A stretch of DNA of 64,000 nucleotides, from positions 248,001 to 312,000 of the forward strand of contig NZ_JABGCB010000001.1 in NCBI RefSeq assembly GCF_013149295.1. The letters are read 5' to 3'. The position numbers and the translations under genes are program-made. Positions 60,427 through 64,000 of the stretch are shown piece by piece; position 1 is the stretch's first letter, and every line of letters begins with the position of its first letter. The notes beneath the pieces were generated by a model. It saw nothing but the letters and a program-made list of their open reading frames with translations, made no database searches and was not told the origin of the DNA. This stretch comes from Novosphingobium sp. SG751A. Lineage in GTDB: Bacteria > Pseudomonadota > Alphaproteobacteria > Sphingomonadales > Sphingomonadaceae.

Positions 60427-62666
60427 TCACCCCTCTCCCTTAATGCGGCGATTATCCCCTGCCCCAGCGACAAGCCGCCATCATTGGCCGGCACCTGTTT
60501 GTGGGCCACCGGCACCATGCCCCGCGCGCGGATTTCCCGGCGCAAACCGGCCAGCAGCACACGGTTCTGCATCACCCCACCCGACAGGATGACATACCCG
60601 CCCGGCGCCCCCGCAGCCGCCGCCTGATGCGCCAGCACCCTTGCCAGTGTGGCATGAAACCGCGCCGCAATCCGCCCCGGCGCCACGCCTGCGTTCAAAT
60701 CACCCAGCAGCGCCCGCCACAATCCGCCCCATGCCAGATCGGGCGCAATATCCCACGCCGCCTCATCATAGGGCCGGGCCAAAGCCTCCAGCGCCATGGC
60801 CGCCTGCCCCTCGTGGCTGATCCGCGCAGGGTAGATCCCCAAGGCCGCCGCCACCGCATCGAACAACCGCCCTGCCGATGAGCATGGCGGACAATTCGTG
60901 CCGCTGTCGATCATGCTTTCGGCCAAGCGCAACCGGGGCTCATCGGGCAGATACGGCATGACCGGCCCCGTCACCGCTCGCCAATCCGCCCCGAAAGCCG
61001 CGCGCAAATGGGCGAGCAGATTACGCCATGGCTCCTTCATCGCAGCGACCCCGCCGACCAGGGGCACCGGCACGAAACCGCCCACACGCTCCACCCCGCG
61101 ATAGCCCCCGCGCAGCACTTCCCCGCCCCACAGCGCTCCGTCCGGACCCAGCCCCAAGCCATCGAGCAACAGGCCAATATACTCGCCATCGCCCATGCCA
61201 TTATCGGCAAGGCATGAGGCCATATGGGCATGATGATGCGCCACGCGGACCAGACACGCACCGGTTTCCTGCGCAATCCGCTCGCCCATCTGGGTGGAAA
61301 GATAGCCCCCATGGGCATCGACCGCGACGATCGCAGGTGTGAAATCGAACAGGCGGCGATAGAGATCGAGCATCGCCCGGTAATCCCCCAGCGCCGCCGC
61401 CTGCTCCAGATCACCAATATGCGGGCCGACCATCGCCTCGCCGCCACGGATCAGAGTGAAGGTCGCCTTCAACTCGCCCCCGCAGGCCAGCACCGGCGGC
61501 AAGCCATCGAAGGGCAGTGCGATGGGCGCGGGCGCAAACCCGCGCGCGCGGCGGATGGGGATCGACGCCCCCGCCTCATCCATCGCCAGCACACTGTCAT
61601 CCAACCGGTTTTCGATGGCGCGGTCATGCATCACAAAAGCATCGGCAATCCCCGACAAAACCTCACGCGCCTGCGCATTGTCGATAACCTGCGGCTCGCC
61701 GCTGCGGTTGCCTGAGGTCATCACCAAAGGCCCGCCAAATTCCACCAGCAGCAGATGGTGCAGCGGCGTTGCAGGCAGCATCACCCCCAGATGATCCTGA
61801 TCGGGCGCCAGCGCCTCAGGCGCCGCCGCCCGGCGCGGCAACAGCACAATCGGCGCCGCCGCGCTTTCCAGCAGCGTGCGCGCCGCGGCGCTGACCTCGC
61901 ACAGATCCGCCGGCCGCGTCGTCATCACCGCAAAGGGCTTGGCATCACGCGCCTTGCGGCAGCGCAATTCCGCCACCGCCTGCGCATTCATCGCATCGCA
62001 GGCCAGATGAAACCCGCCCAGCCCTTTAACCGCCACAATCGCCCCGCCGCGCAGCAATTTCACGGCGGCGGCGATGGGCTCTCCTTCGGCCCCCTCGATC
62101 CACAAGCGCGGCCCGCAAGCGGCGCAGGCGATCGGCTGGGCATGAAAGCGCCGGTCCGCCGGGTCGCCATATTGCTCTGCGCAATCCGCGCACATCGGGA
62201 AATCACCCATGCTGGTCTGCGCCCGGTCCCACGGAATGGCGCGAGCGATGGTCAGGCGCGGGCCGCAATGGGTGCAATTAGTGAAAGCATACTTATGCCG
62301 CCGCTCACCCGGATCGCGGATTTCGGCCAGGCAGGCCGGGCAGGTGGCCGCATCGGGCGGGATGGCGGTGGTGGTGGCGCCCTGCCCGCTCTCGACAATT
62401 TTGAATGCGCCCCAGCCTTGCCCATTGGGCCCATCGCAGACTTCGACCCCGGCCACGCGGGCCAAGGGGGGAGCTTCATCCCGGATGCGCCGGGCCAGTT
62501 CGTCAAGCTCCGCCTCATCGCCCCATGCCGCGATGCGCACGCCCTGGCCATCGTTCGACACCTCGCCCGTCAGGCCCAATTCGCGCGCCAGACGCCAGAC
62601 GAAGGGGCGAAAGCCCACACCCTGCACCGTCCCGCGCACACGGATGCTGCGCCCTTTGGCCGACAT
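60423..62666 (-). CDS. hypF: Carbamoyltransferase HypF
   Basis: A 747-residue hydrogenase maturation protein. Domains in order: acylphosphatase (IRVRGTVQGVGFRPFVWRLA, 7-27), two zinc fingers with C109/C112/C131/C134 and C159/C162/C181/C184, a YrdC-like carbamoyl-adenylate domain (about 200-380), and the Kae1-like carbamoyltransferase domain with the VAHHHAHMAS metal site near 460. HypF activates carbamoyl phosphate to make the CN ligands of the [NiFe] centre. ATG 62666 overlaps the hydrogenase large-subunit stop (TGATG), so the two are co-translated. All cysteines and histidines expected are present. Confidence 0.93.
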   Translation of the reverse strand: MSAKGRSIRVRGTVQGVGFRPFVWRLARELGLTGEVSNDGQGVRIAAWGDEAELDELARRIRDEAPPLARVAGVEVCDGPNGQGWGAFKIVESGQGATTTAIPPDAATCPACLAEIRDPGERRHKYAFTNCTHCGPRLTIARAIPWDRAQTSMGDFPMCADCAEQYGDPADRRFHAQPIACAACGPRLWIEGAEGEPIAAAVKLLRGGAIVAVKGLGGFHLACDAMNAQAVAELRCRKARDAKPFAVMTTRPADLCEVSAAARTLLESAAAPIVLLPRRAAAPEALAPDQDHLGVMLPATPLHHLLLVEFGGPLVMTSGNRSGEPQVIDNAQAREVLSGIADAFVMHDRAIENRLDDSVLAMDEAGASIPIRRARGFAPAPIALPFDGLPPVLACGGELKATFTLIRGGEAMVGPHIGDLEQAAALGDYRAMLDLYRRLFDFTPAIVAVDAHGGYLSTQMGERIAQETGACLVRVAHHHAHMASCLADNGMGDGEYIGLLLDGLGLGPDGALWGGEVLRGGYRGVERVGGFVPVPLVGGVAAMKEPWRNLLAHLRAAFGADWRAVTGPVMPYLPDEPRLRLAESMIDSGTNCPPCSSAGRLFDAVAAALGIYPARISHEGQAAMALEALARPYDEAAWDIAPDLAWGGLWRALLGDLNAGVAPGRIAARFHATLARVLAHQAAAAGAPGGYVILSGGVMQNRVLLAGLRREIRARGMVPVAHKQVPANDGGLSLGQGIIAALRERGE

Positions 62667-64000
62667 CAATGCACCGTGCAGACCATGCAGGGATCGAAGC
62701 TGCGCACGATATGCTGGACCGAAACCGGCTCGGTCTCGCCGGGGCGGATGGGTGCGCCGACAAGCGCCTGCTCCAGCGGACCGGGGATGCCGTTGCTGTC
62801 TCTGGGCGAGAAGTTCCACGTTGTCGGCGCAATGATCTGATAATGGCTGATCCGCCCGCCATCCAGCCGCAGCCAGTGGCCCAGACTGCCCCGCGCCGCC
62901 TCGGTCAGGCCCATGGCATCGCCCGTGTCCAGACGCGGGCGCGTGTCCTGAAAGGGCGAGGCCGGGTCGATGACGGCGATCCAATGCTCCATGGCCATCA
63001 CCACCAGCGCGACCTCGATGATGCGCGCCACCACGCGGGCCTCAACGCTGGCACCATCGCGCGCGACATAATCGCGCAGCAGCGGATGGCCCGCCACCAA
63101 TTGCCGCGAGAGCGCGCCCACCTCGGCGACATTTCCGCCAAGGCGCGGGGCCTTGCACCAGCTATAGGCATCCGGGTTGCTCATGTCGGGCACAGGGGCG
63201 GCATGGCGCGGCGCGCCGCCATGCCCGGCATACCAGGCGTGTGAAACATCCTCGGTGATCGCGCCGATAGGCAATGGCCCCGCAGCCCCGATCCCGGCAT
63301 CGAACATCCCGCGCGGAAACAGCGGTCCGTCCCCGCCGGCATAGGCGCCAAAGGCGATATGGCGCAGGCGCGTCACCCCAGCGCGGGCGAGATCAAGCCT
63401 TTGCGCAATCTTCAGGAAATGAGCAAAATCGCCCCCATTCCCCTGCGCAAAGGCATAAAGCGCATCGCGGCTGGAAATCGCGGCCACCGCCTCCAGCGGC
63501 GCGTCGAACAGGACATTTTCGCAAAAGCTGCGAAAGCCCGCCAGCATCAGCCGCAGCCGGGCCTGTTCGGCCCGCGTGATGGCCCGCGTCGATCCGCCCG
63601 GCTGGATGGAGAGCGTATGGGGCCATTTGCCCGCCAGCACGCCCATCATGTTCATCAACCCGGCCCGCGCAGGCAGCATCTGGGTTGCCGCGCTGCCCTT
63701 CAGGGCGGTGAAACGGTCCGCCGCTGCCTGATGCCATGGCTCGCCCGCATAGGCGGCGCGGGCGAAATCGGGCATGAAGAACAGATAGAAATGGGTGATA
63801 TGATCCGCGATATTTTCCACCGCATGGACCAGATTGATCGCATGTTGGCCATTGGCAGGGGGCAAGCGCCGCTCCAGCCCGGCGGGGCGCACCCCGGCCA
63901 GCGCGCGAGCCGCCGCCACGCTTTGCGAGACCGAACAGATGCCGCAGATGCGCGGGGCATAGGTAAGCGCATCGGCGGCAGGGCGCCCCACCAGCATCGC
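62666..64000 (-). CDS. [NiFe]-hydrogenase large subunit, HupV/HoxC-like, 5'-truncated by window
   Basis: The C-terminal 444 residues of a hydrogenase large subunit; the N-terminus lies beyond the window. The first nickel motif is RICGICSVSQS and the second DPCMVCTVH. The reading frame stops directly after this His, so there is no C-terminal extension for a maturation endopeptidase, a trait of H2-sensing group 2b enzymes (HupV, HoxC) rather than of energy-yielding uptake hydrogenases. Phrases such as HFYLFFMPDFARAAYAG and VQHIVRSFDP also fit that group. The sensor controls uptake-hydrogenase genes in response to H2. It is followed by hypF. Confidence 0.82.
   Translation of the reverse strand, partial: AMLVGRPAADALTYAPRICGICSVSQSVAAARALAGVRPAGLERRLPPANGQHAINLVHAVENIADHITHFYLFFMPDFARAAYAGEPWHQAAADRFTALKGSAATQMLPARAGLMNMMGVLAGKWPHTLSIQPGGSTRAITRAEQARLRLMLAGFRSFCENVLFDAPLEAVAAISSRDALYAFAQGNGGDFAHFLKIAQRLDLARAGVTRLRHIAFGAYAGGDGPLFPRGMFDAGIGAAGPLPIGAITEDVSHAWYAGHGGAPRHAAPVPDMSNPDAYSWCKAPRLGGNVAEVGALSRQLVAGHPLLRDYVARDGASVEARVVARIIEVALVVMAMEHWIAVIDPASPFQDTRPRLDTGDAMGLTEAARGSLGHWLRLDGGRISHYQIIAPTTWNFSPRDSNGIPGPLEQALVGAPIRPGETEPVSVQHIVRSFDPCMVCTVH

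Overview
The window looks like a chromosomal segment of a GC-rich alphaproteobacterium, most likely a sphingomonad such as Novosphingobium. I infer this from the protein style, the ATGA/TGATG-coupled operons, the TonB receptor plus PepSY module and the [NiFe]-hydrogenase genes; no rRNA or other marker proves it. It has two halves that meet at a tRNA-Pro(TGG) gene (32395-32471).

The left half (1 to about 31 kb) is the packaging, structural and lysis part of a podovirus-type prophage, all read on the + strand: TerS, TerL, portal, a Bbp19-like protein, scaffold-like protein, major capsid protein, Bbp16-like cement, tail tubular protein A, a large tail protein (frameshifted), a gp13-like GNAT, two internal virion proteins (one with an M23 peptidase), a 2,289-residue ejection/polyvalent protein with an HEISH motif, a tail spike, holin, an anchored GH24-like endolysin and nested Rz/Rz1 spanins. 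No integrase, repressor or replication genes are inside the window, so its left end lies upstream.

This late operon is interrupted at four gene boundaries by non-structural cargo: (1) an AT-rich HNH protein on the minus strand; (2) a DUF7662-like gene with its own promoter, placed just after a terminator; (3) a HigBA toxin-antitoxin pair plus an exported NTF2-fold immunity-like protein and a NADAR protein, the last two each bracketed by the same repeats; (4) an OLD-family ATPase/TOPRIM nuclease on the minus strand. On the right side of all four islands, 40-71 bp before the next phage gene, the same 10-mer CGCGATTCAA occurs. This is the most striking unexplained signal in the window; a late-promoter element or an insertion-junction signature are the two main readings.

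Between the spanin genes and tRNA-Pro is a graveyard: a truncated, frameshifted P2-type baseplate V fragment, a small membrane protein, and another broken minus-strand gene.

The right half is ordinary chromosome. It starts with a CnrYXH-like metal-sensing operon (membrane anti-sigma, periplasmic sensor, ECF sigma factor) divergent from copC; then a DUF1624 membrane protein, a TonB siderophore receptor and a PepSY protein. A large catabolic region (39.2-59.2 kb) follows: 2-hydroxyacid dehydrogenase, type II haloacid dehalogenase-like protein, PuuB-like amine oxidase, a complete dipeptide-type ABC transporter, a three-subunit opine/D-hydroxyproline dehydrogenase, two aldehyde dehydrogenases, GNAT, tartrate/malate-type dehydrogenase, omega-transaminase, Lrp regulator, M20 amidohydrolase and bicupin. 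Together these suggest uptake and oxidative breakdown of an opine-, amino-acid- or polyamine-like compound to a semialdehyde and then a carboxylate. The window ends with a DUF3422 gene, hypF and the large subunit of a HupV/HoxC-like (H2-sensing type) [NiFe]-hydrogenase cut by the window edge.
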